Shown: one piece after another, positions 8,352-16,331 of the stretch
Position numbering within the stretch: the stretch's first letter is position 1
Layout: each line of letters starts with the position of its first letter
Origin: Candidatus Poribacteria bacterium
GTDB lineage: Bacteria; Poribacteria; WGA-4E; WGA-3G
Direction of reading: 5' to 3'
Assembly: GCA_022827885.1 (NCBI GenBank)
Contig: JAJEIP010000097.1
Location: forward strand, 1 to 49,406
DNA: 49,406 bases
The notes under the pieces: generated by a model
The model's database searches: none
What the model was told of the DNA's origin: nothing
What the model saw: only the letters and a program-made list of their open reading frames with translations
Position numbers and translations under genes: made by a program

Positions 8352-8456
8352 CGAAGATTGATGATTGGTATTTTCTTATGTCAATTGCATCCCAGTGGCG
8401 GCTTGGACCTCGGAGAGAAAATTCGCATCCTCACTTACCAAGCAATCGCCGATTAA
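8352..8456 (+). pseudogene. 3' remains of the interrupted serine hydrolase
   Basis: Directly right of the IsrB element the frame encodes IGIFLCQLHPSGG...EKIRILTYQAIAD and stops at 8454-8456. This is the characteristic C-terminal end of the beta-lactamase-fold hydrolase whose middle is found left of the element. The codons just before (8352-8364) would read P-E-D-L-M-I-G if one T were restored in GAAGATTGATG, so there is also a probable one-base frameshift. Roughly the central and late part of the gene, expected to be well over 100 codons, is missing between the two pieces. Confidence 0.65.
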
Positions 8457-8593
8457 TTATACCTTGCGGAGAAACGACGTAGGTTAGAACTGTAATGTGC
8501 CTTTCCTCAACCCGCCCTCCCACTTCGTTACGGACTACGGTTTTGATTCTATTTTTGAGGACACAAATTACCAAGAGGAGATAAATTAAAAGT

Positions 8594-9628
8594 ATGCTAA
8601 GAGAACTCATTGCCCCCGCACAAGAACAGGTCGCTTTCCGAGAGTATGAAAACCAACCGTTGCAAGCCAATGAAATTCGGGTCAAGAGCCAGTTTGGTGC
8701 CGCCAAACACGGTTCAGAGATGGCATCATATAAGGGATATGCCGGTCCCCGCGGCGGCTACGATGGCGAATATAAAATCTTTCGAGCAGATGGTTCCGGC
8801 GGGATGGTAAGCTATCCTTCAGGACTTGGGAACATGTGTGTCGGCGAGGTAACTGAAATTGGGGCGGACGTTACCGACATTGAGGTCGGAGAACGCGTTT
8901 TTCGGCACAGCTCCTTCCGCGAGGAAAATGTTTGGGGGGCATCAGGTGTTCGGAAACTTCCCGATGGTGTGCCTTGGCAGGCAGCTGTCTGTTTGGATCC
9001 GACGGATTTTGCCTTAGGTGCTGTGCGTGACGGCAATGTCCGCATTGGAGATGCTGTAGCCGTCTTTGGAATGGGGGGCATCGGACTGATGGCCCTGCAG
9101 CTCGCCAAGTTAGCGGGTGCCTATCCGGTGATTGGGGTCGATCCACTCGAATTGCGCCGTAATGTTGCCCTCGACTGTGGTGCGGATCTGGTTATCGACC
9201 CGACGACGGAAGATGCGGGTTTGGAGATTAAAAAAGCCACCGACAAACGGGGTGCCGATGTTTGCATTGAATATAGCGGTCATCATTCGGCACTACAAGC
9301 GGCGATCCGTGGCGTGATGTATTTAGGGACGGTTGTCGCTGGTGCATGGCCCGGGACCTATCCTGCGGGATTGGATCTCGGTGCGGAAGCGCATTTCAAC
9401 AGACCGACGATTATTTTCTCACGTGCGTGTAGTGAGCCGAATCCTGAGTATCCCAATTGGAATGAAGGGAGACTCTTTGAAATCAGTTGGCGCCTCCTTT
9501 GCGATGGGAGTCTGAAATCTGAACCGGTTATATATCCTGTTGTCGATTTTGACGATCTGTTGGACGAGTATCCGAAGATCGCGACGCATCCGGGTGAGAA
9601 TGTGAAGTTAGGCGTTCGATTCGCATAA
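8594..9628 (+). CDS. MDR-family (alcohol dehydrogenase-like) oxidoreductase
   Basis: 344-aa medium-chain dehydrogenase/reductase. The Rossmann nucleotide-binding motif is clear (AVFGMGGIGLMALQLAK, about residues 155-171), followed by GADLVIDPTTED and GADVCIEYSG, typical of NAD(P) binding in this family. The usual catalytic-zinc ligands are not all there: the position of the CGSD motif reads KHGSEM, and the GHE motif is not seen near residue 70, so it may be a zinc-independent or atypical member. Substrate unknown. GAGGAG lies at 8576-8581, about 12 nt from ATG 8594, a slightly long spacing. It is separated from the broken hydrolase by about 140 bp in which I see no gene. Confidence 0.85.
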   Translation: MLRELIAPAQEQVAFREYENQPLQANEIRVKSQFGAAKHGSEMASYKGYAGPRGGYDGEYKIFRADGSGGMVSYPSGLGNMCVGEVTEIGADVTDIEVGERVFRHSSFREENVWGASGVRKLPDGVPWQAAVCLDPTDFALGAVRDGNVRIGDAVAVFGMGGIGLMALQLAKLAGAYPVIGVDPLELRRNVALDCGADLVIDPTTEDAGLEIKKATDKRGADVCIEYSGHHSALQAAIRGVMYLGTVVAGAWPGTYPAGLDLGAEAHFNRPTIIFSRACSEPNPEYPNWNEGRLFEISWRLLCDGSLKSEPVIYPVVDFDDLLDEYPKIATHPGENVKLGVRFA

Positions 9629-9726
9629 TAGTGATTTTTAGGGTTTTGTCCTTTGAATTTTAATGTCATCAGGTTATCCACTCAGACAGCAACCTCAAGA
9701 GAACAAGGTTGGAAGAAAGGGAAACT

Positions 9727-10671
9727 ATGACCGCTGGTATCCTGCTGGTTTTAATGGGACTTGCTTCATCCCAAATTATTGGCGACAACGCGATGCAAAG
9801 TATTGAGGTGACACCGACAATTGAAATCGTAGAGATACCGAGCGAATTTTCTGTTTTCAGACAAGTGGGCTGCGACAAATATGTCAACGTTTTCGGCGTT
9901 CACATCTTCGCAAGCCCAACGACAACTGAAGATAAGCTCCTTCACGCCGCAGGCGTTTTGGCACAATATCTCGACAACGACGAAGATGGCGTTCCTGACA
10001 ACACACGGGTTCTCAGTCAGTTGGTGAGCCGAAGCGTTTTCATCATTATGCCCGGAACAGAGGCGGAGATGGCGGGGTTGGAAATGGATATAGTAGATGA
10101 GGCAGGCTACCGATTTGGTCAAGACCTGTATGGCGAAGAAACCAAACCGGATTTCCTTATTGATGGCAAAATCAATGCCTCCGATGGATCTTACTACGAC
10201 GGGGCATTAGAGGAAATTCTGCATCCCATTACACAACATGGTTATGCCAATGCTTATCCGGAGGTGTTCGGCGAGGTACGGGGGTCCACTTTAGCGAAGT
10301 GTATGGATGCCGCCCGTGGCGGATATTTCGAGCAAGTACCGAAAGGTGGACCCAAGAGCGGATATCCGGCAGAGGCTTGGTATCACTATACGGATGAAAC
10401 CTGTGATTATGGTTGCATGGTTACAGAGTATATCTACTGGGCTTTGACATCGATATTGGGAACACAAGACTTTCCAGGACGACACGAGGCACTTGAAATC
10501 GAATGGGAATTGAACACCAGAGAACTGGTGAGAACCGGGGATACCGCGGTATATGAACTTCTAACGGACCCCCAGTACAGATTTCCGACCCAGGCACCAG
10601 ATGGAAACTACAAACCATCGGCATTTCCTGTTACGGTCGTTCCAATCATTCCCATCAAAGACGAAGATTAA
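9727..10671 (+). CDS. Secreted protein of unknown function with a Ca-binding-like loop and an EEILH motif
   Basis: 314 aa with a short N-terminal hydrophobic signal (TAGILLVLMGLASSQ), so probably exported. Residues around 75-85 read DNDEDGVPDN, an acidic loop like thrombospondin type-3 or dockerin calcium sites. Further on, DGALEEILHPITQHGYANAYPEVFG resembles a degenerate zincin site (E-x-x-H with a later H-G), and four Cys residues may form disulfides. I do not recognise the family and assign no activity. ATG 9727 is chosen because AAAGGGAAAC lies just upstream; an in-frame TTG at 9709 is possible but puts charged residues before the signal. The gene is convergent with the following - strand gene, only 17 bp apart. 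Confidence 0.75.
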   Translation: MTAGILLVLMGLASSQIIGDNAMQSIEVTPTIEIVEIPSEFSVFRQVGCDKYVNVFGVHIFASPTTTEDKLLHAAGVLAQYLDNDEDGVPDNTRVLSQLVSRSVFIIMPGTEAEMAGLEMDIVDEAGYRFGQDLYGEETKPDFLIDGKINASDGSYYDGALEEILHPITQHGYANAYPEVFGEVRGSTLAKCMDAARGGYFEQVPKGGPKSGYPAEAWYHYTDETCDYGCMVTEYIYWALTSILGTQDFPGRHEALEIEWELNTRELVRTGDTAVYELLTDPQYRFPTQAPDGNYKPSAFPVTVVPIIPIKDED

Positions 10672-10688
10672 TAGGGGTAATCGTGCTT

Positions 10689-11219
10689 TTAAGCGGTTTT
10701 AGGTAGGTATTGGGACAGGAGCTTATTAGCGTTCTGGCGCTGGTCCGCTCGAAATTTGTCCCACTCAAGCCACCATGGAAATTTGTCTCCCGATTTCGTC
10801 ACGCCGAGTACATACGCCTCTTTGCCCAATCCTAATGCGTAGTCCCCTTCTTTTTTCCATTCAAAGGCGTTCAGTTTCTCCCACTTTACAAAATTTCCCT
10901 GAGAGATAATGCCAGCTTCTCTGATTTCAAATCGGTTTGGGGAATGCATACGAAATAGGGAAAATATGGGTGCCACTATCACGGGCCAAAATTGTGGTGC
11001 AGACTGCCAACCATCCCTGATTAGGAACACAATTTGCGTAATTATGATACCCGCCCACACAAGGATGACAAGCTTCAAAAGCACTTTGTGGCTTTTAGAT
11101 GTAGGCAGGTGAAACAGCACTTGCCCCATCGTTCTCTGTTTCCAAGACAGATAACAAGGCAGTGTCACCAAGACGGATAGACCCACAATGACAAAACAGA
11201 TATTAATTATGACTACCAT
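10689..11219 (-). CDS. Membrane protein of unknown function (DUF5673-like)
   Basis: 176 aa. Hydrophobic segments at residues 3-25, about 47-67 and perhaps 77-90 suggest two or three membrane helices near the N-terminus. A cytosolic C-terminal part follows with alternating hydrophobic and Trp-rich strands (IREAGIISQGNFVKWEKLNAFEWK). The pattern 'G-I-...-G-...-W-..-I/L-..-W' after two helices recalls DUF5673 or other PH-like bacterial membrane proteins; this is a resemblance only. It stands alone on the - strand. The 186 bp between it and the next - strand gene hold no gene that I can see. Confidence 0.65.
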   Translation of the reverse strand: MVVIINICFVIVGLSVLVTLPCYLSWKQRTMGQVLFHLPTSKSHKVLLKLVILVWAGIIITQIVFLIRDGWQSAPQFWPVIVAPIFSLFRMHSPNRFEIREAGIISQGNFVKWEKLNAFEWKKEGDYALGLGKEAYVLGVTKSGDKFPWWLEWDKFRADQRQNANKLLSQYLPKTA

Positions 11220-11405
11220 CGCTTACATCCGTCCTTAACTACTGCAATACTCTTTGTGATTTGATTGAGGACAATTCATCTAAGCCCACAAACAGCTCTG
11301 ATGTGGAAGCGTTCCGACCTAACACTATCATCCCACAATTGCTCAGTTAACATAAAGTATAATCAAATTTAAGAAGAATGTCAATGAAAAATTAAACTGG
11401 GTTCT

Positions 11406-12401
11406 TTATGACTGTCGCAATCCGGCTGCCCGCAGCACGGTTTCCTGAACAGCGAACTCGTGATCGAGGGAACGATCCGGAGATTTCTCGCCCCGAATAT
11501 CGGCGATGAACGCCCGAAGGCTTTCGACGTAACGCGGTCTCGGCTCCACAGGCACTGTCTGCCAACCTTTCTCGTAACCATCCCGCGCCTCGTTAAGACA
11601 CAACCGCAATGCTGGCGGTTCAAGCGGTTCCAGTATTGCACTGCCCCGTGTCCCGTAGACCTCCAATCGCCTGGATTTGCCCGAATCCACCTCCAAGGAC
11701 GTTGACTCAAGAATCGCCAACGCTCTGGGATATTCAAATACAGCCGCTGTGTTGTTCCGATACCACGGCACGTCATGTCCATCGTGCCGCGAAAAGGGTG
11801 TCACGCGTGTGGGTCGTCCGAGTAATGCGACGATAATATCGGTGAGATGACAGGCAAGGATGAACATAATGCCACCCGAGTGCTCACCGAGTGAATCCCA
11901 ACGTTTCCAATGGGCATCGCTTGAAGGTCCTGATGAGATGCGTCCCCGCACAGAAAAAATATCACCGAGCTTGCCGGCGTTCGCCCAATCAAGGATGAAC
12001 TGAAAACCGGCATTGTATCGGAACATATAACCGAGTTGGACGAGCAGCTTTTTGTCTCGTGCGATGTCCAAGACCTCTCGAAATTCGTCAAGGTTATCCC
12101 CCGCAGGTTTATCGAACCACACATGCTTGCCGTGTTCAAGAATCTCCCGTGCAAAGGTGAGGTTCTGAGACACGCGTCCTTGCGCTGCCACCCCAACGAT
12201 TGTTTCGTCTTCAAGTATCTCTTCTTTGGATGCAAACCAGTGAACGCCTTCGTAGACTGGACTTTGACCGAGGGTCTCTCGGACTTCCGGTGACGGCTCA
12301 AAGACACCGGCGAACTCGATTTCATCACTTTCCTTCATCACGCGGGCTTTTCCAGAAGCATGGTCGTGGGAAATACCGTATTGTGCGAGTCTCATTTTCA
12401 C
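11406..12401 (-). CDS. Gfo/Idh/MocA-family oxidoreductase
   Basis: 331-aa NAD(P)-dependent oxidoreductase likely acting on a sugar or inositol-type substrate in the cytosol. The N-terminal Rossmann part begins MRLAQYGISHDHASGKARVM; the conserved EKP-type motif appears as WFDKPAG (about residue 95), and the substrate-binding domain contains GGIMFILACHLTDII, equivalent to the catalytic G-G...D..H..D region. I take the GTG at 12401 as start, because AAGGAG lies 8 nt upstream; ATG 12395 two codons later is the alternative. The gene is single, divergent from the small thioredoxin-fold gene. Confidence 0.88.
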   Translation of the reverse strand: MKMRLAQYGISHDHASGKARVMKESDEIEFAGVFEPSPEVRETLGQSPVYEGVHWFASKEEILEDETIVGVAAQGRVSQNLTFAREILEHGKHVWFDKPAGDNLDEFREVLDIARDKKLLVQLGYMFRYNAGFQFILDWANAGKLGDIFSVRGRISSGPSSDAHWKRWDSLGEHSGGIMFILACHLTDIIVALLGRPTRVTPFSRHDGHDVPWYRNNTAAVFEYPRALAILESTSLEVDSGKSRRLEVYGTRGSAILEPLEPPALRLCLNEARDGYEKGWQTVPVEPRPRYVESLRAFIADIRGEKSPDRSLDHEFAVQETVLRAAGLRQS

Positions 12402-12548
12402 GTTTTTTCTCCTTAGATAGTATTACCTTTGAAACCTATGATTGCCAAAAACAGTGGGTAAGGTTTAACATGATTTTATCATATAGTTCGTATTAGTTCA
12501 TGTAAAAAATGGGTGAGATTTTTGGCGACTTGTGCTAAACTCTGAAAT

Positions 12549-12833
12549 ATGGATTTTCCGATGCAACTCCAGTTCTACACGAAGCCGGATTGTCCGCTCT
12601 GCGACGATGCAAAGCGCGTGCTACAGCGTATCAGAGCGAAGACATCGTTTATTGCTATAGAGGAAATCGACATCACGAAGGATCTGGGGCTCTTCACGAA
12701 ATATAAACATCTGATTCCTGTGCTTGAATTAGATGGACACAGACTTTTCGAGCATCACATCAACCGCCGGAAATTAATCTGGCAGTTGCGATGGCACTGG
12801 GTCTGGAAGTATTTAGCAAAGTTTACAAACTAA
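12549..12833 (+). CDS. Glutaredoxin-like (DUF836) thioredoxin-fold protein
   Basis: 94-aa protein with a CPLC redox motif at Cys15-Cys18 in the expected place after the first strand (LQFYTKPDCPLC). The cis-Pro region appears at HLIPVLELDG, so the fold is glutaredoxin/DUF836-like. The family probably takes part in thiol-disulfide exchange; the partner is unknown. No strong ribosome site is visible before ATG 12549; the ATG at 12561 would also keep the fold complete. Its end is followed directly by the 67-bp tandem repeats. Confidence 0.82.
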   Translation: MDFPMQLQFYTKPDCPLCDDAKRVLQRIRAKTSFIAIEEIDITKDLGLFTKYKHLIPVLELDGHRLFEHHINRRKLIWQLRWHWVWKYLAKFTN

Positions 12834-12843
12834 ATTTGCTGTA

Positions 12844-13020
12844 GTAGGACTTACATATAGCGTCGGGGTTACAAACCCCTCCCACAAGAGGTAGATATAC
12901 CGACTTAATAGTAGGACTTACATATATTGTCGGGGTTACAAACCCCTCCCACAAGAGGTAGATATGCCGACTCAATAGTAGGACTTACATATATCGTCGG
13001 GGTTACAAACCCCTCCCACA
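12844..13020. repeat. 67-bp tandem repeat, about 2.6 copies, each with a hairpin
   Basis: Copies lie at 12844-12910, 12911-12977 and a partial one at 12978-13020. They start GTAGGACTTACATATA and differ by only a few bases. Each contains the perfect hairpin GGGGTT-ACA-AACCCC. The array ends about 30 bp before the gamma-glutamyltransferase start, so it forms that gene's leader region. The hairpin core resembles the single GGCGAGGTT...AACCTCGCC palindromes elsewhere in the window. There are no variable spacers, so it is not a CRISPR array. Confidence 0.9.
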
Positions 13021-13052
13021 ATCGGACATAAAAAAGAAACGAGGAGGTCAGC

Positions 13053-14672
13053 ATGGCTTTTCCATCACACGGTACAACGCATCGATCCACTGTAACGGGC
13101 ACACGCGGCATGGCGACGAGTGCACATCCGCTTGCGAGTCTTGCGGGTGCACGCATGCTGCTCGCTGGCGGCAATGCCTTTGATGCGGCGGTCGCAGTCG
13201 CTTCAACACTCAACGTCGTTGAACCTTATATGTCGGGTATTGCCGGCAATGGGTATATGCTAATCTATAGTGCGAAGGAAAAAACGCACCACGTGATAGA
13301 TTACCTCGGCACCGCCCCTTACGCGGCGATGCTGGATGTCTATCCGACACTCGAAAGTCAACAGATTGGCATTCGTGCCGGTATGGTCCCTGGTGGCTGT
13401 GGTGGCTGGCTCGCCCTTTTAGAACGCTACGGGAGTATGGATCACGCAGACGTCTTTGCTCCGGCGATTGAATTGGCAGAAAATGGATACGCCGTCACCG
13501 TCAAGAATGCGGAATTCATCGCTGGTGCGCGTCCGTATTTCTCCGAGAGAGCCGAAGAGGTGATCGCTTCACGAGGGAGAACACCACATCCTGGCGAGGT
13601 CTTGGTCCAACAGGATTTAGCAAACACGTTTCGTCAAGTCGCTGAAGGCGGTGCCGAGGCGTTCTATCGCGGCGACATTGCCAAGGAGATCGTCCGTTTT
13701 TCCGAAGAAACCGATGGACTGATTACCGAAAAGGATTTAGCTGATTTTGAGGTAGAGTGGCAGGAACCGATCTCCGTTACGTACAAAGATTATGAGGTCT
13801 ACTGTCCACCCCCGCCGTGCTCTGGCTTTCAGTACTTAGAGACCCTGAACATTTTAGAAAACGATGCCCTCGGTGAACTCGGACACAATACCCCAGAATA
13901 TCTACACCTCCTGATTGAAGCGATTAAGTTAGCGAGTGCGGATAGAGCCGAGTATGCCCCGCGTCCGAACCCTCCGATTGAACGCTTGTTATCCAAAGAC
14001 TATGCGCGTGCGCAACGTGAACGCATCGGCGAACAAGCTGCAGTCAGCGGTGGTGAACGCTGGTCAAAGGACAAACTCCCGGGTGAGATCCGAGCGGACG
14101 ATTGGACCACCGAGTGCACAACCCATTTTGACACCGCCGATGCAGAAGGCAATATCGTTGCTGTAACGCAGAGTCTCGGACAACCCTTCGGCTCAGGCGT
14201 GATTCTGGGATCAACCGGCATGTTCCTTAACAATTTCATGAACTGGTTCGACCGGATCCCAGAGAGCCCAAACGCCGTTGGACCGCATAAACGGATAGAG
14301 ATGTGTATGTCGCCGTGCCAAGTTTGGAAGGATGGAAACCCGTTCGCGGCGATTGGCACCCCTGGAAGCCACGGTATCCTTCAAACGACGTTACAGATGG
14401 TGTTGAATTTGATTGAACACGGGATGAACGTGCAAGCGGCGATTGAAGCACCGCGCGTTCGGTTGATAGATCCGGGAACACATGTCAGTATGGAGGGACG
14501 CATTCCTGCTGCTGTCCGTGCGGCACTGGAAGCACGCGGACATGCGGTAGAGGTGTTGCCCGATTGGACTGCCACTGTCGGCGGCGGACAGGGAATCACC
14601 TTTGATACCGAAGAGGGAAGTTTTATGGGCGGGGCTGACCCACGGCGCGATGGGTATGCCATCGGTGTGTAA
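13053..14672 (+). CDS. Gamma-glutamyltransferase family protein
   Basis: 539-aa Ntn-hydrolase of the gamma-glutamyltransferase family, which transfers or hydrolyses gamma-glutamyl groups of glutathione-like compounds. The family opening (GMATSAHPLASLAGARMLLAGGNAFDAA) and the processing site TTHFDTAD are present. Thr357, the second Thr, should become the N-terminal nucleophile after autocleavage. Later motifs GSGVILGSTGMFLNN and GTPGSHGILQT match the oxyanion and substrate-binding regions. No clear signal peptide is visible, unlike classical periplasmic GGT. GAGGAGGTC lies just before ATG 13053. It overlaps no other gene; the truncated Nudix gene follows after 16 bp and was probably in the same transcript. 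A second member lies at 43581-45218. Confidence 0.92.
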   Translation: MAFPSHGTTHRSTVTGTRGMATSAHPLASLAGARMLLAGGNAFDAAVAVASTLNVVEPYMSGIAGNGYMLIYSAKEKTHHVIDYLGTAPYAAMLDVYPTLESQQIGIRAGMVPGGCGGWLALLERYGSMDHADVFAPAIELAENGYAVTVKNAEFIAGARPYFSERAEEVIASRGRTPHPGEVLVQQDLANTFRQVAEGGAEAFYRGDIAKEIVRFSEETDGLITEKDLADFEVEWQEPISVTYKDYEVYCPPPPCSGFQYLETLNILENDALGELGHNTPEYLHLLIEAIKLASADRAEYAPRPNPPIERLLSKDYARAQRERIGEQAAVSGGERWSKDKLPGEIRADDWTTECTTHFDTADAEGNIVAVTQSLGQPFGSGVILGSTGMFLNNFMNWFDRIPESPNAVGPHKRIEMCMSPCQVWKDGNPFAAIGTPGSHGILQTTLQMVLNLIEHGMNVQAAIEAPRVRLIDPGTHVSMEGRIPAAVRAALEARGHAVEVLPDWTATVGGGQGITFDTEEGSFMGGADPRRDGYAIGV

Positions 14673-14688
14673 TGAAAGCGAGGGTTAA

Positions 14689-14815
14689 ATGGATCATCCG
14701 CAACACATTGTTGCCGTCTCTGGCTTGATAAGTCATCTCGACGGTAGAATCTTGCTCATACGGGGACCACGTCGTGGTTGGGAGTTTCCGGGTGGTCAGG
14801 TCGAAGAAGGTCAAC
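14689..14815 (+). pseudogene. Nudix hydrolase truncated by the TnpB element
   Basis: The reading begins MDHPQHIVAVSGLISHLDGRILLIRGP and enters the Nudix box at EFPGGQVEEGQ, then runs into the element after GTCAAC (14810-14815) and ends shortly within it. Only the first half of the box remains; the REUXEE part and everything after it is missing and does not reappear right of the element, so the protein must be inactive. The start has GAGGG 8 nt upstream and lies 16 bp behind the gamma-glutamyltransferase, suggesting a former two-gene operon. Confidence 0.75.
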
Positions 14816-14960
14816 TACCCCCAGTTAAAGCAAGGGGCTTGACAAGAGGGCATCAAACAGCGATAACTGATTGGCATTCTTGAAACCTAATGCTTTTTGC
14901 GGGGTGTTTCTCGTTTCATAGAGGGTGGAAACCCACCGCTCTCCACGATGGGCAGCAGCT
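14810..14960 (-). ncRNA. Predicted omega RNA overlapping the 3' end of tnpB
   Basis: TnpB guide RNAs overlap the 3' end of the gene and end with a guide copied from the flanking DNA. Here the tnpB stop codon lies in the loop of the terminal hairpin (14819-14837), and the shorter stem CTTG-A-CAAG (14838-14846) lies next to it, as expected for the omega RNA 3' scaffold. The guide would be the Nudix-gene bases just outside 14810 read on the - strand. The 5' boundary is a guess. Confidence 0.4.
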
Positions 14961-16117
14961 GCCCGGAAGAGTATATTGAGCGCAGCATTGTGGTCCCGGC
15001 CTAACGACATGCCACAAAAACTACAATCAAAGGTCCGTATCGCCAGCGAGAGTTTTTTTGGCGATTTGATACCGCAACAGGAGCAGGTTTGGGAAGTGTC
15101 TTTGGGGTTCACTTGGTGGAAGTGGAAACCGTCTCTTTCGGCTATGTTCCCACACCACTGAAAGAACTTTGACCAAGACGCATCCGAAATGCTCTTGCTG
15201 AGGTGCTTATTCTGAACCATATTGGAGACTTTCAAGTTCTCCGCAACAAGGACGTTGTTTTCTTGATGATGATAAAGTTTATAGACGAGTTTGCCGATAA
15301 AGTCTTTGCGTTTGTTAGTAGTGCGTTCTTGGTGCAGTGCAGACGCATGCACAGCCTTATACCAACGTTTAGAGCCTTTCTTTCGGCGTGCCATCGTCTG
15401 GTTATGTTTATGCAGGAGCCCCTCTACCTTGCGATACCAACGAGGGTTATCTTCTGTTTCACCTTCAGAAGTCGTCAGGTAGTGGGTCGTGCCAACATCA
15501 ACCGCAATCGCATCCGTCGGACCCACTTTTGGTGTGTCAGGCAACTTACAGGTGATATGAGCATACCAGCCCGACGCTTTCTTAACGATCGTGACTTCTT
15601 TGGGATCCCCTGCAAGCGGACGGTGCATGTATATCTTGACTTCACCCAGTTTCGGCACTTTCAAACGGTCATGTTTCCATGCTGTTTCTCGGATCGGGTT
15701 TTGACGAACGCGAATCGTCTGTTTTGGAGCGTCTTTCGTCTTGGGACGAACGACTTTGGTATATTTGCGAAGTTTCCACGTCAGCGACTTTATCCGTTTG
15801 CGATGTCTTGGATAGCCTTTTTTCGCAGCACCGTTCTCGCAGCGTCTATAAAAACCGTCAAAGGCTTTATCTGTGCGTTCCAAAGCACAGATTTGTATAT
15901 CTTGTGGCACTTCTCGGAAGTCGGCGTATTTTTCACGAGCAACCTTCAACTTCTTTTGTTGGTCGTTGCAAGAAATGCGTTCCCCTTCAGTCTCCCAAGC
16001 GACCTTGCGATCATGGCGCGCAGAGTTCTGAAGTTCACACAGGTGATCAAGCCACTCAAACAATACGGTTTCCTGTGTATTTGTTGGATACACAGGATAT
16101 TTGAAAGTCAGTTTCAT
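14825..16117 (-). CDS. tnpB: TnpB, IS200/IS605 RNA-guided nuclease
   Basis: 430-aa TnpB, an omega-RNA-guided DNA endonuclease that helps retain IS200/IS605 elements by cutting the empty donor site. The protein looks complete: helix-turn-helix-like N-terminus, then RuvC with Asp207 (AVDVGTT), Glu293 (VLVAENLKV) and Asp375 (GRDHNAALNI), and a zinc finger CSCC...CSFC (Cys345/348/365/368). All catalytic and metal ligands are present, so it is probably active. ATG 16117 gives the usual N-terminus MKLTFKYPVYPT. The stop codon (complement of 14825-14827) lies in the loop of the terminal hairpin, paralleling the isrB arrangement. Confidence 0.93.
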   Translation of the reverse strand: MKLTFKYPVYPTNTQETVLFEWLDHLCELQNSARHDRKVAWETEGERISCNDQQKKLKVAREKYADFREVPQDIQICALERTDKAFDGFYRRCENGAAKKGYPRHRKRIKSLTWKLRKYTKVVRPKTKDAPKQTIRVRQNPIRETAWKHDRLKVPKLGEVKIYMHRPLAGDPKEVTIVKKASGWYAHITCKLPDTPKVGPTDAIAVDVGTTHYLTTSEGETEDNPRWYRKVEGLLHKHNQTMARRKKGSKRWYKAVHASALHQERTTNKRKDFIGKLVYKLYHHQENNVLVAENLKVSNMVQNKHLSKSISDASWSKFFQWCGNIAERDGFHFHQVNPKDTSQTCSCCGIKSPKKLSLAIRTFDCSFCGMSLGRDHNAALNILFRAAAAHRGERWVSTLYETRNTPQKALGFKNANQLSLFDALLSSPLL

Positions 16118-16127
16118 GGTATATCTC

Positions 16128-16209
16128 GTATCTCGCTTTTATCCCCTTCCGAGTGGGAGGCAAGCACGTAGCCGAGAGACTACGCTCAGAATGCTTGCCT
16201 ACGAGATAC
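16128..16209. repeat. Nested inverted repeat upstream of tnpB
   Basis: Three tiers can pair: GTATCTCG (16128-16135) with CGAGATAC (16202-16209), AGGCAAGCA (16158-16166) with TGCTTGCCT (16192-16200), and CGTAG (16167-16171) with CTACG (16080 offset: 16180-16184). It lies between the tnpB start and the element end, in the 5' leader of tnpB, and might limit its translation or act in transposition. Confidence 0.7.
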
Positions 16210-16331
16210 ATATATTAAACCACAATTTAGGACCATAAGTCAAGGAAAAATGAAGGCTTTGGTCCTTTCCAAGAGGGCGGATTTCCTTCCCCTCGCTAAA
16301 GCATAGGGGAAACCTCCAATCCGTAAGTTTG

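Larger units (their letters stand above)
14816..16310 (-). mobile_element. Non-autonomous IS200/IS605-like element carrying tnpB
   Basis: Bounded by hairpins CCCC-N11-GGGG at 14819-14837 (loop AGTTAAAGCAA) and CCCCT-N11-AGGGG at 16289-16309 (loop CGCTAAAGCAT). Both are oriented the same way on the + strand and related to the ends of the IsrB element. On the tnpB strand the end reads ...GGGGGTAG followed by TTGAC, as in many TnpB elements. There is no tnpA and no target duplication. It truncates a Nudix gene at the left and ends about 20 bp before the BMP lipoprotein gene at the right. Between tnpB and the right end lies a nested inverted repeat (16128-16209). Confidence 0.8.

Noticed and set aside
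12844-13020. Short CRISPR-like array
   Set aside because: The 67-bp units are directly adjacent with no unique spacers, and no cas genes are present.
15203-16171. A 322-residue reading frame on the + strand opposite tnpB
   Set aside because: It is the antisense shadow of tnpB, with no domain and no ribosome site.
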